Source: Anaeramoeba flamelloides (taxonomy: Eukaryota; Metamonada; Anaeramoebidae). From it: a stretch of 64,000 nt of DNA. Location: assembly GCA_027625915.1 (NCBI GenBank), contig JANTQA010000076.1, forward strand, positions 1,426,001-1,490,000. The letters run 5' to 3'. The first letter of the stretch is position 1. Each line of letters starts with the position of its first letter. The notes beneath the pieces are model-generated. The model saw only the letters and a program-made list of their open reading frames with translations, searched no databases and was not told the DNA's origin. Position numbers and translations under genes: made by a program. Below, piece after piece: positions 22,714 to 34,740 of the stretch.

Positions 22714-22797
22714 CAATATAAAAGAAATATTGAAAAAAATTAATTAAGGTATGATCATAACCATAATTAAGAATAATGAATGATAAAAGAAACATTT
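22111..22797. other. Intergenic, 3' side of the Asn-rich gene
   Basis: AT-rich DNA with a long poly-A run at about 22685-22713, just downstream of the minus-strand gene. Nothing else is seen. Confidence 0.35.
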
Positions 22798-25500
22798 TTA
22801 ATAATCAAAAAAATCAAAATTTTGAGTTTTTTGTTGTTTATTGCTTGTGTTTTTAGTTAATAATTGTTCAATAAAGCTATTTTGATCTTGTTTTCTATTA
22901 TTATTATTATTAAATTTTTTATTTTGATTTTGATTTTGATTTTTTTTATTTTTATATTGATTTTTATTTTTTTTATTTGAATTCTTTGTTGTATTGCTTA
23001 ACATACTTAATAAAATATTTATTTCATCAGTCTTGGTATTTCCATTCTTTGTTTCATTCTTATTATTTTCTTGTTCTGATTTATTAATCGGCGGGGATTG
23101 ATAAATATTTTGCTTAATCTGATTAAAAAAATCTTGGTTTTGATTAAAATTATCATCTAAATCTTGGTTATTAATAGCTTCATCTTGCGAATTGTAATAA
23201 TTATTACCATATTCATCTTTGTTTTCATATCCATAATTAGAATTCTGATTATATCTTCCTTCAATTCCATTTATGCGGTTAGAATTGTTTTTCGTCATGT
23301 AATCCGTTTCATTTCTGTAGTCATATTCGTTATTAGTAAAATTATTAGAAAAAAAATCGTTTTTTTGGTGATTATTATATTGTGATTTCTTATTATTGCT
23401 CTTGCTGTTACCAAGATTTATGCTGTGATTTTCATTTTTAGACAGAACTTTCCTTTGAAAAATATCATTCAAGGGAATTTGAATATTTTCATTTTTTTGA
23501 TTGATTTTCCTTTCATTTTGTTGTGAATTAAATTGCTTTTTTACTGATCGATCCAAATCATTCATCTTTTTCTTTGTTGTCCTTTTTGTAGTAGTGGAAT
23601 TATTATTCTTGGTATTTTTGTTTTTGGAGGGGCTTGTGTAGATTTGTGGATTTTTAAGAAAAGTTTCAAAGGAAAAATTATTTAATTTTTGTGGGTTGTT
23701 TTTATTGTTTTGATTCAATTGGACTTCTTTTTTATCTTGAAAATTAAAACCATCATTTCCATTTCCATATAAATTATTATTTAAATATTTATTGTTTTCT
23801 TGATTGGTTTTAGAATTATATCTTGAATTATTATCGTTCAAAATTATGTTTTCATTAGAAACATCTTTTTTAGATGGGCTGCTTGATATTAAAGTATCCA
23901 AAAAGGAAGTGGGTTTGCTATTTGTTGGAAAAGTACCCAAAATATCTTTCTTAATATCTAATATATTATTACTATTTTGATTTGATTTTGAATTTATACT
24001 TTCTTTTATTTTCGAATTTAAATTTGAATTCTTTTTTGGACTAGTATTTATTTTTGGATTTTTTTTTGTTTTTGTTTTTGTTGTTGGATTTGTTGTTGTT
24101 GTTGTTTTTGTTTTTGGATTTGTTGTTGTTGTTGCTTTCGGATTTGCTGTTGTTTTTGGATTTGTTTTTGAATTTGTTTTTGTTGTTGGATTTTGTTTTG
24201 TTTTTGTTTTTTGTTGATTAATTAAAATTAATTCTTCTTCAAATGTTCCTAAAGCGTTTTTTTCCGTTAAATCTCCAAATACTTCAAGAGAACTGTTTTT
24301 TGACAAATTTTCAAATGAATTATTATTTATTGAATTCATAGAAGGGAAAAGCGTATCCAAAATATTTGTTTTCTTTTTTGTTCCCAAATCATTTGTTTTC
24401 ATTTCGTTTAAATTATTTGTAGAATTCTCAAAATAATTATTTCCTGTAGTGTGTTTATTACTCTTGTTACCCTTATTCTTTACCCGCTTTGTTTCATTAT
24501 TAAATTGATTAACATTTTGTTTGTTATTGAATTTTGCCTGATCTGGCTTATTTTTCTTTTGCTTTGTATTTTGTAGAATTAACTTTTCTTCAAAGGTTAA
24601 ATGCTTTTGAAGATTATTTGCTGATTTTTTTTGTGGACTTGGATTTTGATTTAAAAAATTATTAATCAAAGATTCAAATTCGGAATTGTTTTTTTTTTTT
24701 TCTTTTTCTTTTTTGACATTCTTTTTCTTTTCACCAAATCCTTTCTTAACATTTTTTATTTCTTCTTCATTTTTATTTCCAACTTGATTTTGTACCATAC
24801 TTTGCTTAATTAATTTCTTATTAGTATTTTGCTGGTTCTTAATTTTATTGTTCTTTGTTATCGTTTTTTGTGAAGGTGAATTATTTTGGGGATTCTTATT
24901 ATTCTTTCGGTTGTTATTTTTTTTACGATAAGGAGAGGAATTATTATTATTGTTGTTGTTGTTCTTGTGCTTATTATTACTATTTAAGTTTCTTTGTTTC
25001 CGAGATCGACCATTTCGTTTGTTGTTTTTAGGATTATTACGGTTTCTTGAATTGCGATCCAAGTCTTGTATTTGCTTTGCTAAAAGATCCAATTCTTTTT
25101 TTAAATATTGTGGGCACTCTTTACAGTCGCCCCTAATTGAAAGCAATTGAGAAACCGTATATTTTATTTTTTTTTTTTTGGTTTCTGTTTCTGTTTCTGT
25201 TTCTGTTTCTGTTTCTGTTTTTGTTTTTGTTTTTGTTGTTGTCGAAAATTTTTCATTTTTGGAAAAATTAATGAGAATCTGAGATTCGTCTATTGTGCTA
25301 ATAGGTTCGGAAACCCCAAACAATTTATCAAAAGCAGTATTAACAGAAGAGATTTCTGAAAAGCCATTATTTTGAAATGTAAAATCTTGGGCGTTTTCAT
25401 CAAAATTTGATCCTTTTGTTAAGTGTGATTTTAAATCTAATTGTTGTGGGTTTAAATTAAAAAGGAGATCTTTTTGTTTTTGTTTTTCTTTTTCTGTCAT
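22798..25500 (-). CDS. Asn/Lys-rich disordered protein with a 4E-T-like eIF4E-binding motif
   Basis: The 900-residue protein is encoded in one exon with a true ATG at 25500. Most of it is low-complexity Asn, Lys, Gln and Thr and is predicted disordered. After a Thr-Glu repeat lies KYTVSQLLSIR, with Tyr114, Leu119 and Leu120. This fits the canonical eIF4E-binding pattern Y-x4-L-hydrophobic and resembles the YTxxxLLxLR form of 4E-T/EIF4ENIF1 proteins. A short conserved-looking continuation follows (GDCKECPQYLKKELDLLAKQ). Other islands recur: TFEEKLIL near residue 300 and TFEEELIL near 418, plus LDTLF- and FLDTLI-type short linear motifs. Such architecture suits a translational repressor or P-body scaffold acting in the cytoplasm, but that role rests on one short motif. 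Long Asn runs and TNPKTK repeats are DNA-level expansions. The existence of the gene is firm and the function is tentative. Confidence 0.8.
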   Translation of the reverse strand: MTEKEKQKQKDLLFNLNPQQLDLKSHLTKGSNFDENAQDFTFQNNGFSEISSVNTAFDKLFGVSEPISTIDESQILINFSKNEKFSTTTKTKTKTETETETETETETKKKKIKYTVSQLLSIRGDCKECPQYLKKELDLLAKQIQDLDRNSRNRNNPKNNKRNGRSRKQRNLNSNNKHKNNNNNNNNSSPYRKKNNNRKNNKNPQNNSPSQKTITKNNKIKNQQNTNKKLIKQSMVQNQVGNKNEEEIKNVKKGFGEKKKNVKKEKEKKKNNSEFESLINNFLNQNPSPQKKSANNLQKHLTFEEKLILQNTKQKKNKPDQAKFNNKQNVNQFNNETKRVKNKGNKSNKHTTGNNYFENSTNNLNEMKTNDLGTKKKTNILDTLFPSMNSINNNSFENLSKNSSLEVFGDLTEKNALGTFEEELILINQQKTKTKQNPTTKTNSKTNPKTTANPKATTTTNPKTKTTTTTNPTTKTKTKKNPKINTSPKKNSNLNSKIKESINSKSNQNSNNILDIKKDILGTFPTNSKPTSFLDTLISSSPSKKDVSNENIILNDNNSRYNSKTNQENNKYLNNNLYGNGNDGFNFQDKKEVQLNQNNKNNPQKLNNFSFETFLKNPQIYTSPSKNKNTKNNNSTTTKRTTKKKMNDLDRSVKKQFNSQQNERKINQKNENIQIPLNDIFQRKVLSKNENHSINLGNSKSNNKKSQYNNHQKNDFFSNNFTNNEYDYRNETDYMTKNNSNRINGIEGRYNQNSNYGYENKDEYGNNYYNSQDEAINNQDLDDNFNQNQDFFNQIKQNIYQSPPINKSEQENNKNETKNGNTKTDEINILLSMLSNTTKNSNKKNKNQYKNKKNQNQNQNKKFNNNNNRKQDQNSFIEQLLTKNTSNKQQKTQNFDFFDY

Positions 25501-26719
25501 TGTGTTGTACGCAAAAAAATAAAAATTTTTAAATTTTGGTTATTATTATTTGATAAAAAAAGAAAGTTTTTTGAACAAAAAAAAAGAGAAGACAAAATAG
25601 AATAGGATTTTAAGAATAACAAGTAGTGTTTGTTAGTGGTTTATTACAAGTAGGAAAGAAAAATATAAAAAAAATGATTCAATTTTTGTCGTTTAAAAGT
25701 CTTATACTTTTTTGTTGCGAATAGTGCTTTTCTCCTTTAAAAGCATTTGAAAGGTTTGTAAAAGTAATGAGTTTTTTGTCTTTTGTTGATAACAAATTGT
25801 AAACATTTTTTTCAACATTATCAGAAATCACCAAAACTTATTTGGAAAATATTCATAAAAGGATTTCCAACACCATCCAAAAAAAAGCTTTTCCAATCAC
25901 AATTTGTGTTCAATAAACTGTGTTTGTTACATGAAGAGGATAACACAAGACAAAAATTTCATTTAAAAACCTTTTTAACTTTAAGAATTGAAAATCTTGC
26001 TCTAAATGAGTTTCTGATATTTTTTCAATATTTTTTCAATTTCATAAACTTGAAACAAGTTTTTACACTACAAAAAGTATAAAAAAAAATAATTAACTAA
26101 TGTTACCTTTTGAATTTACAAAAAATTTTGAAAATTACCTAAAAGAAAAGTATTCTTAACATTCAAAAACATGAATAAATTTTATCTTTGATAAAGTCAA
26201 AATGTGTTTTTTCTATAAGTTTTTAGAAATAGGATAGTAAATGTTTATTAATTATTAGATATTGAATTTTGATCTTTTTATTATTTTTCTAAATTCTAAT
26301 AATCGATTCTAAGAAGAAAAAGAAATGGTTTAAGGGACTGGTAAACATAAAAAAAAATCTTATAGTAAATTTAATTGCAAATTGAAAAAAATTTTCCTCA
26401 TCTTAAAATTGAAAAACAAAGTAAAAATCTGATTACTATAAACCCAACTTACTTTTGGTGTTATTTTCATCAACGAATTATTGTTTTTAAAAGTTTTGAT
26501 CCTCATTTTATTTATTTTTGTAAAGTTTCAAAATTCAATATATCACTGAATTAATTAAAAAAAATTATTTTCTTTGAAAGAAGAGAGAAATCTAAATATC
26601 TGTTAAGGGTGAGTACCAAAATAAACTTTAAAAATAAAATCACTTAGTTTTTAAATAATCCCAGTATAAAAAATCAACTTAATTTCAAAAAAAAATACAA
26701 TATTAATTTTAAACTTTAA
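25501..26719. other. Intergenic, upstream of the Asn-rich gene
   Basis: AT-rich DNA. A 99-codon open frame at 25783-26082 has no protein-like composition and lacks any recognisable motif. No gene is supported. Confidence 0.35.
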
Positions 26720-27620
26720 AAATATATTTTTTAGATTCAAAGAACAGTTTAAATCTATTTTTTCTTTTTATTCGACAAAAAAATAAGAGAAAAACAGCCC
26801 AACCGTCAAATTAAAAATTCTATATAGATATTTTTTTAAAACCTAGTAAATTTAAATTATAACCTAAAGAAATACTTTTTAATTTGATTCTTTTTAATCA
26901 ATAATTAATAACCCAATCTTAATTTTTTAAGTGAGTCATTGACAAAAGAAAGATTAAATGAATAAATAGACTTTATAAGTATTTCTCAATTTTCTCAATA
27001 TTTTCTAACAAATAAAACAACTTCAAACAAATAATTCTAATAAAAAAATTTTTTTGATATTATCAAGTCACTTATTTTATTACAAATAATTCCTTATTTG
27101 CGCTCTGAACATTTGAAAAAAGAATATAAATTGATCTTTTTAAATTTCAAGAAATTTCATAAATATTTCTGAATAAAATAGATGATCTTTTTTTTTTTTT
27201 TTTTTATTATCTTCAAGGATCTAATATTTGATTTATTTTTCATTGAATTTTTAAAATAAGCTTAAAATTTTAAAGGTTATTTGTGAATAAAGTATCTCAG
27301 ATATTACTAAAAGTGAGATTTCTTAAAAATAAAACTGATTTGTTTTGTTTATTGTTCTTATTCTCATTGGGTCCACAAATCTTAACAAAATCGGATGCTA
27401 TCTTTTTACTGAAAATTTCATAGGGAAAATAAAAACATTTTAAAATGGATAATTCATTTCTCTAAAGTTGATAAATAGAGTTGCATATCTAGGTTAAATT
27501 GTACCCTTGTATAAATAAGTGCTCCATTACCTTCCGGAAAAAAATAAATAAATAAGAGTTACTTGTCCTACAAAAAACTGATATCCATGGGAATTGTTTA
27601 TAATTTTGAAAATCAAACTA
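26720..27620 (+). repeat. Dispersed repeat Z, copy 2
   Basis: Aligned with 12440-13530 and 41790-42750, sharing ATTCAAAGAAC, the AATCAATAATTAATA block and CTCTAAAGTTGATAAAT-like words near its right end. It is uninterrupted here. The ends are unclear. Confidence 0.6.
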
Positions 27621-29803
27621 TTTTACAAAATATTTGTTAACTATCAAAAACTTGAAATTGTTATTATGAAAATCCTAAAAGTGTTGAATTATAAGTAATT
27701 AAAATTAAAACTTTTTAAATTCTATATGAAAAAAAAATTATTAGATCTCTAATATCAAACCTAAAACACAAAAATATCAATAAATCCCAAAATCCTTTTA
27801 TTCAGATCAATTGATAATATCAATAAAAATTCGAAATTTTATTCACATTTTACAGAGAAATATATAAACCATCAAATAATGTTTATTTTTCTTAGTGAAA
27901 TATTGATGAAATAATCTAAATCTACCAAAATTTGTCTTGGTTAAATGTTTAAATCAAGAAAAATTCCAAATATTGCAAATTTGATTAAGAAAATGTCTGG
28001 AAATTAATTTTGATATATTGTAATTATTCAGAAAATAATCTATAAAAAAATTAGAAAACATCATTAATGAAAATTAATTTGTTTATGTGATTTTAAAAAG
28101 AATAGTTTTATTTTTTTGAGATCACCCTTAGAATTTTTTTCAAAATTTAACCTTTCAATTGGTTTAGTTCAATACATTTTTTTTTAAAATAGTTTTATTT
28201 ACTTTTAAGGTAAATTCTAAAGAATCAAATACCATCTCAAAACAGAAATAATATAAAATATTCCCCAAAAAGTGGTACAAATTTATTTTAAAATATATTT
28301 ATTAAAATTTAATCTTCAAAAAATTTTAAAATATTCAAAATTATTAACCAGAATTTATTGATTTTTAATAAATTATTAATTTTTTTCTTAGTATTGTATG
28401 AAATAAATAAAAGATATTAATTTTTCAGATCTCAATTTTACCTTATATTTTTTGAGGGATAAGAATTGGCGTAGATATGTTCGTTTTTTATCAAAAATCG
28501 TTTTCATAACTTGTTTAATCCCAAAAAAATATCAAATAGAATTGAATACATATAATTATATTTTATTGTTTTAAAAATTTTTTTACCCTTTCTATATTTC
28601 CAATTTTCTCATGAAAGTGGTATTACATTATTTTCTCCTCTTACAATTGTTTTATTTTTTTCATTTTTTGATAATATTCCAATCAACATATTTTGAAATA
28701 AATCCCTTAGTAATTGATTCAATTGATATTGATATTTAACTTAATTTTGTATTATTGATTATCGAATAACTCCTCAAACAAAAGGATTTTTTATGAAAAG
28801 TGAATTACAACCAAATGTAAATATGAATATCATAAAAAACAGATTTTTTACTTATTCACTACAGAGAATTTAATCTCATAGAGCACATTATATTTGTCAT
28901 TGGGTGAATTATTATGAAACCAAATTTACAACTATTAATTTTTAGAGTTTGTAAACATTATAATTTGTAACTCTATTGAATTTTTTTTAAAAAAATCAAC
29001 TATTAAATTAAAATATAAAAAAAAAAAAAACACAGAAGATTACAAAAAAAAAAAAAGAAGAAGAAGAAGAAGAACTGAAATCCTAGATAAGAAAACTAAA
29101 GAACACATAAAATAGTTATTAAATTATTTGATCAATTATTCCAAAATAATTTATATTTATGATTATTCCCCTTTCCGTTTTGTTTAATTTTAAGTAGTTA
29201 AAAAATTCTTGTAAAAAATTATAATTTCATCCATGTTCATTTTCCCCATTTTATTTTAGAGACAACCTTGAAGTCAAAAATACACAAACCCACATTAAAA
29301 ATCGATCTTTAAATAATTGGTTACATTTTTTTTTTTTTACAAATATATTGTTATATATTATATTTTTTACTTATTGAATGGTTAAAATAGGAAAAAATAT
29401 TATTTCGAAATTATCTGATAACAGAAATCAAGATTAAATAAGAAAAGTTTTATATAATCTTAATTAACATTAATTTAATAACCAAAATATAAAATAATAT
29501 ACTGTAAAAAAGGAAATATTTTATTTTTTTTTAAGAATATTTTTATAATAATAATAATAAAATTGATAAATAAAAGTTTTTTGATTTATATTTGAATAAA
29601 AAACTTATAAAAACAAACTTTTTTTATTAAATTGATATCTAATTTTATAAAAAGAATAATATGGATATTTATTAATGAATTATTTGGTTCTCAAATTTAA
29701 TTTTTTTAATTTATAAATTTTATCAAATAAAAAAAGAAAGTAAAGACAAAAAAAATATAATGAAAAAAGAAAAAAAAAAAAAAAAAAATTGATTCAAAAA
29801 TAT
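27621..29803. other. Intergenic, no supported feature
   Basis: AT-rich with short A/T microsatellites, including an AAG run at about 29056-29073. No gene is seen. Confidence 0.35.
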
Positions 29804-30343
29804 TTAAACATCTTCATCTTCATCACCATACATAAACTGTCCATCTAAATGCTCTTTTAATTCAGCATAACCAACATTTGTTTTTGTTTCTTCTTTTCTA
29901 AATGCGTTCATACCCGAGGGTGTTTGCCCACCGTGTTCTAGTGTTGACAACCCAGCTTTTGAAATACCTAAAGTTTTTTCAACCTTTTGTTTTCGATTTC
30001 TCCAAAGGAAAAATGTTACAACTGCCACCGAAACAATTGAGAAACTTAAAAATATAATCATAGCAATACAAAGACTTTTTTCTAAAGTACCATTGTCGGA
30101 GTTTGCTAATGCGCAAGCAAAGCAAAAGATTAAAAAGATAAATAAAATTAAAGAATAATGTGAATAAGTTGCAATTTTTTTTGCTAATGGCTTTTCCTTA
30201 TAAATTGCAATTAAATGATATAAATGGAATAAAACTAAAAGGGTCAATAAAATCAAGGCACTTGAGCATTTGGTTCGGACTATCTCGGAACATTCTGAAT
30301 CAACAATTTGCCCCAAAGTAGTTTCAAGCCCATCAAACCCTAT
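29804..30343 (-). CDS. Small three-helix membrane protein, 5' exon unresolved
   Basis: The frame is open from about 30343 down to the stop at 29804, but it contains no ATG before the third helix, so an upstream exon must supply the start. A likely acceptor is AATAG just before 30342, entering in phase 1. The visible part starts near GFDGLETTLGQIVDSECSE and then shows three hydrophobic helices: LILLTLLVLFHLYHLIAI, SLILFIFLIFCFACAL and MIIFLSFSIVSVAVVTFFLW. A cytosolic-looking tail of about 65 residues ends in the acidic YGDEDEDV. Cysteines cluster before and in helices 1 and 2. I do not recognise the family. A fourth helix may lie in the missing exon. The C-terminal acidic tail and basic stretch after helix 3 suggest a cytoplasmic C-terminus. 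Confidence 0.65.
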   Translation of the reverse strand: MGFDGLETTLGQIVDSECSEIVRTKCSSALILLTLLVLFHLYHLIAIYKEKPLAKKIATYSHYSLILFIFLIFCFACALANSDNGTLEKSLCIAMIIFLSFSIVSVAVVTFFLWRNRKQKVEKTLGISKAGLSTLEHGGQTPSGMNAFRKEETKTNVGYAELKEHLDGQFMYGDEDEDV

Positions 30344-31507
30344 TTTTTTTTGTTGTTTGTTTAAGTAGATAGATATAAGATATTGGTTAGATACGTTTTT
30401 TATTTCATATATTATTTTCTTTGTTAGTATGTGTATTCGTAAATCAGGAATTTTAAAATTAAGATGAACATTGATACTAATTGAATCAAGTATGTATTAC
30501 TCATATTTAAAAATAAACTTCAATTCAAAATTTTTAACCAAAACGAAATTACATTTTTGAAAAAAAAAATAAATATTTAATCAATTCTCGAAGAAATTCC
30601 AAATGAAAAAAAAATCACTGAATGGAATTTTAACAATTTTTTATAAATTATAATACCCACAAAAAATAAAACTCAATAATTATTAATACTAATAAATTAT
30701 CGGGGTGTTAAAATTTTGGAGAGATCAAAACAAAAAAATAATTTGGAAGATTGATTAAATTCTATTAGGATTATTGGTCTATCAAATGGTTAGATACTAT
30801 CAACTAATGTTATTTAAGTTCCCCATATTTTGAACAACCCAACTTTAACATAATAACAAATCATATAAAAAAATATTTGATCCAAAGAAACCAGTTATGT
30901 AAGCCCAAAAAATTTAAGGCTAAGAAAAAAACTAAAAGATGAAAAAATGATTTTCATATTTTTTAAAAAATAAAAATTATTACGAATTTGAATGGAATTG
31001 TATTATTGTGATTCTTTTGGGTGGTTTTAATTGTGTGAAAAATTTTGAATTTTAGTTCACCTGTATCAAAATATGTCCACAAAACAGAAACAAATCACAC
31101 TTTTTTATTGTAGAAAACAATGAATTGTAATTTCAAATAAATAAAAAAAAATAATGCAATATGTAAAGATATAAAATAGTTTTCAAAAATCTTGATTCAC
31201 TTTATACTGTTAATGGAAGTTTTTTTGAGGTTGTGCCCAGTATTCTTAACAAAAACAACTTTTCAAATTTTTGGATCAGAATCATTTTTACTAATTTTTC
31301 AAATTTTTGATTTTCTTTTTCTTTTTTTTTTTTTTTTTTTTTATAAACGATCATGTGGAAAAAAAAAGAGATCTTGGAAAAGACAAATAATCACTAAGAA
31401 AATTTCGACTATTTAATGTCTTTGAAAATGGATTTAATTATTCATAAAAAATCTCGTCGTTTAACTTCTTTTCAGTGTAAGTTCATTAATAAAAAAACAG
31501 TATTGCT
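30344..31507. other. Upstream region of small membrane-protein gene
   Basis: This should contain the missing 5' exon on the minus strand; I could not fix it. One candidate start (about 30517) with a GTATCA donor does not match the phase. No other feature is seen. Confidence 0.3.
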
Positions 31508-31703
31508 CATTTCAAAAATTGTGACTCACCTTTTTTTAGTTGTTGTTTTTTTTTTATTTTTTTTTTAAATATCAGGTTTTTAAATATTTAGAATTATTTA
31601 AAAGTGAATTACAGATCATATTTTGTTATTTGTTGTTCTTAAATACTTAATGATAATTTTTTTTTCAATTTATAATTTCTGGAGAGTCACAATTTTTGAA
31701 ATG
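31508..31703. mobile_element. Short TIR element, perfect 20-bp ends
   Basis: CATTTCAAAAATTGTGACTC at 31508-31527 is exactly inverted at 31684-31703. The 196-bp unit is T-rich inside and non-coding. A MITE or solitary inverted repeat is likely; no second copy was found in the window. Confidence 0.65.
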
Positions 31704-31810
31704 GTGTTTATATTTTTTTAAACTATTAAACACAGTTATCAAGGTTTCATTTTATTAAGAAATTCAACAAGATTTTAGCTCTTAGGAATTTTTTTAGTAT
31801 CAAAAAGATC

Positions 31811-31813
<3 letters not shown>

Positions 31814-31850
<37 letters not shown>
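31814..31850. repeat. (TA)n microsatellite
   Basis: About 18 uninterrupted TA units. Confidence 0.95.
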
Positions 31851-31855
<5 letters not shown>

Positions 31856-33943
31856 TCATATTGGAAAATATCAGATAAAATTGTAATCAGAAACGTTTAT
31901 ATCTATTAAGTTATATTGTACAAATAAATAAATTGATTATTGCGAAGAACCAATATAAGGAACTTGACCGTTTCATATATAAAAAAAAATTGAAAAAAAT
32001 CATATTTTGAAATATCGTTATTTTTCCCCGTATTTAAAAAAGATCCAAACTAATAACACCATAAACCAGTTAAAGAGATATTTAAAAAGGAAGGGTTAAA
32101 CTTTGATTTTAAAATTCACTAAATTTACAGATTATTTTAATATGGAATTTTGTGTTATGAATATAAATAAATCAAAATTTTGCCAAATAAGTAAGAAAAT
32201 CACAAAAAAATAGATATCATTAAAGATTAAGACAATTTTCTAAGAAATCACACACACTACGAAAATAACCACAAAAACTGAAAATCAGTATTTTAAAAAA
32301 TTTACAATTCAATTATTTTAAAAAATAATAATATTTCTTAATATTATTTGATAAAAAGATTAATCCTTTTTATTAGCCTTAGTGTTTAATAAAATTATGT
32401 TTTATTTTTTAATAAAATTCGTAAATTTTTATTTTGATATTCAAAAAAACTGGATAGACGAACACTCACCTCTATTAATGATAAAATAAAAAAATATTTC
32501 AGTTTTAAAATTTTACACTAGTTTTTTGTTAATTATTTTATAAATTTTGTTTTGAACATTTAAACCGGTTTTAATAACAAAAATTACTTTTATGGGTATA
32601 CCTTAGTTATACATAAATCTATTAGGTTTGCAGGCTTAAGAAAAGAAATGAAAAATATAATTATGTTAAAACTCTTCCATCATATACTGGCTTTTGAATT
32701 GAAAATGGTAAAAATTTCAATGATTTATAGAATTGAATTCTTCAAAATTCTTTTTATTTAGGATTATCAGTTCACCAAAAATTTACCAACAAACATTATA
32801 AAAAATTCACCAAAGAAAGAGATAAAAAGAATACAAATTCATTTATATGTTGAAAAACTCTATTTGTTAAAGAAAAATAATGTAAATGTACCAAAAATTT
32901 AATTCACATTTATTATGCAAAAGTACTATTAATAATTTTACTTCGTATAAAATTGTGTTTTGAACAGAAAAATGTTTTCAGAGGATGTATGAATTAATAA
33001 ATATGTTTACTGGTAAGTTATACCCAATTGTTATGATAAGAATTAAAATTCATACAAATGATAGTAATATTATATATATAATTTTCTTCTTCTCTCTTTT
33101 TTTTTTATTTGATACAATTTTCTTTAATTGTCCCTTTCTCTAAATAAATTAATAGATAAGAATTAAAATCCACTCAAATAAAATATGATAACTAATATGG
33201 AAATGATATATAATGATAGTATAGTACTTGAACTTTTTAACACAAGCTCTGATTAATTAAATAAGGTATAGATATCTTTTTTTTTTTTTTTTTTTTTTTT
33301 TTAATGAACTACCCTTGAATTTAAGGTACCTTTTTTTTTTTTTTTATTAATGTTTGGGTTGAAAAAAAAAAAAATTGTGCTTTTTTATGAAAATTTTTTT
33401 CGTTAATATTGATTTGTTTTTTTACCTCTTATTTTGATTTTTTTTGTTCCTTATTTGTTATCAGATTGTATGTGCTAAAAAGCCCTAGGACAGTAATAAT
33501 AATTCATTATCACAAAACAATAGAAAAAATTGCCAAGAATATGTTCACAATCAACTGATTTAAGGTCAATTGTTTTGAATTGATTTAATATTACTGGTTT
33601 TTGAATAAGAAATAAGACAAAATTTTTGAACATTTTCTTTTTTCAATTTTGATATTTGACTTTCATTTAGGATTCTTAATTCTTTCAATTTATAACTATA
33701 TATCTACAAAAAAAAATGTACCAAACAAATTTTGATCACAGATTATAATTCCTTTCTTTGAAAACTCTCTTCAGAAGATAAAAAGGATAATTGAAGTGAA
33801 AATTAAATTACCCCACAAAATTCAAATACCAACACAAATCCTGTTTTTTTTTTTTAATATATAAAAAGAGCTTTAACAGTATTTTTTAAAGAGGGAGAGA
33901 CAATAATACTTGTGGTTAGATCCTGATAAAATAATAAACCAAA
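31851..33943. other. Intergenic, no supported feature
   Basis: AT-rich with long poly-T runs (about 33280-33302 and 33331-33345). A candidate last exon of the VWA gene could lie near its right edge. Confidence 0.35.
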
Positions 33944-34740
33944 CTAGATAAAAAGGAGAAGAAATTCAAAATGATTACCATTTTCAACATACTCTACATA
34001 GTCTTCCGTTGGATCTGTCGAAATAGCGTTTAAAGTTGCCATCATTTGTTCTTTATCTGTGTCTTCATTTTGGACACCGATACAGTAAATTGAAGTGCCC
34101 TTTTTTTTTATTTCATTTGCAGCCTCCATTAAATCTGAACCGGTATTAACATTGTCGTGTCCGTCAGTCAACAGGATAATAATGTGGTGGTTTGTGTCAC
34201 CAGTTCTTCCATTGTCCTCAATCTCTTGTTGTCCCGCTTCAAGAGCATCCTTCATGTTTGTTGTAAATCCAATGTCTGGATTGTCCTCCATTCCCATATC
34301 AATTGCACATCTTGATCCTGTGAGACACATTGTGGTCTCAGCTTGTGTTGCAAATTGGGTAATACCCATGTGAGCGCCAAGATAATCCACTTGAAATTGA
34401 TCCATTAATTCATCAACAAAAGCGGATATTTTTTCCCATTGCGAATCTAAAATTGAACCTGAATGATCAAGGACTAACATGATGTCCACAGGACTTTCAC
34501 AATAAACTATTATCGACAAAAATAAAGAAAAAAGGTGTAAAAGAAAGAGAAGGAATGTTGTTAAATTCACACAACCACAAACAATTCAATATTTTGAATT
34601 TATTTCTTTTTAGATTTGAATTATTTATTAAAAAAGTAAAAACCTGTTGTTGTTTCTTCGGTTTCTTCAGTATCATCAGCAACTACGAGCGAAAATAGTA
34701 AAACAATCAATATCAGTGAATATTTAAAAGATCTTTTCAT
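33944..34740 (-). CDS. Secreted von Willebrand factor A domain protein, two exons
   Basis: Exon 1 is 34644-34740 and exon 2 is 33944-34506; the 137-bp intron (GTTTTT...ATAATAG) is phase 1. The model gives 219 residues. Exon 1 encodes a classic signal peptide (MKRSFKYSLILIVLLFSLVV) followed by an acidic Thr/Glu linker. Exon 2 is one VWA domain. The metal-ion-dependent adhesion site is complete: DHSGS (D-x-S-x-S), the Thr in GFTTNMKDAL and the Asp of LLTDGHDN. The fold ends with SIYCIGVQNEDTDKEQM and YVEYVENG. The 3' end is uncertain: GTAATC directly after ENG (about 33976) is a plausible donor, so the last seven or so residues may be intron read-through, with a further exon downstream. The role is likely extracellular or lumenal ligand binding. 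No transmembrane segment is seen. Confidence 0.85.

Noticed and set aside
23164-25359. Plus-strand hydrophobic frames opposite the Asn-rich gene
   Set aside because: Antisense shadows of Asn/Lys and Thr/Glu repeats.
34095-34373. 92-codon plus-strand frame
   Set aside because: Antisense of the VWA domain, which has clear MIDAS motifs on the minus strand.
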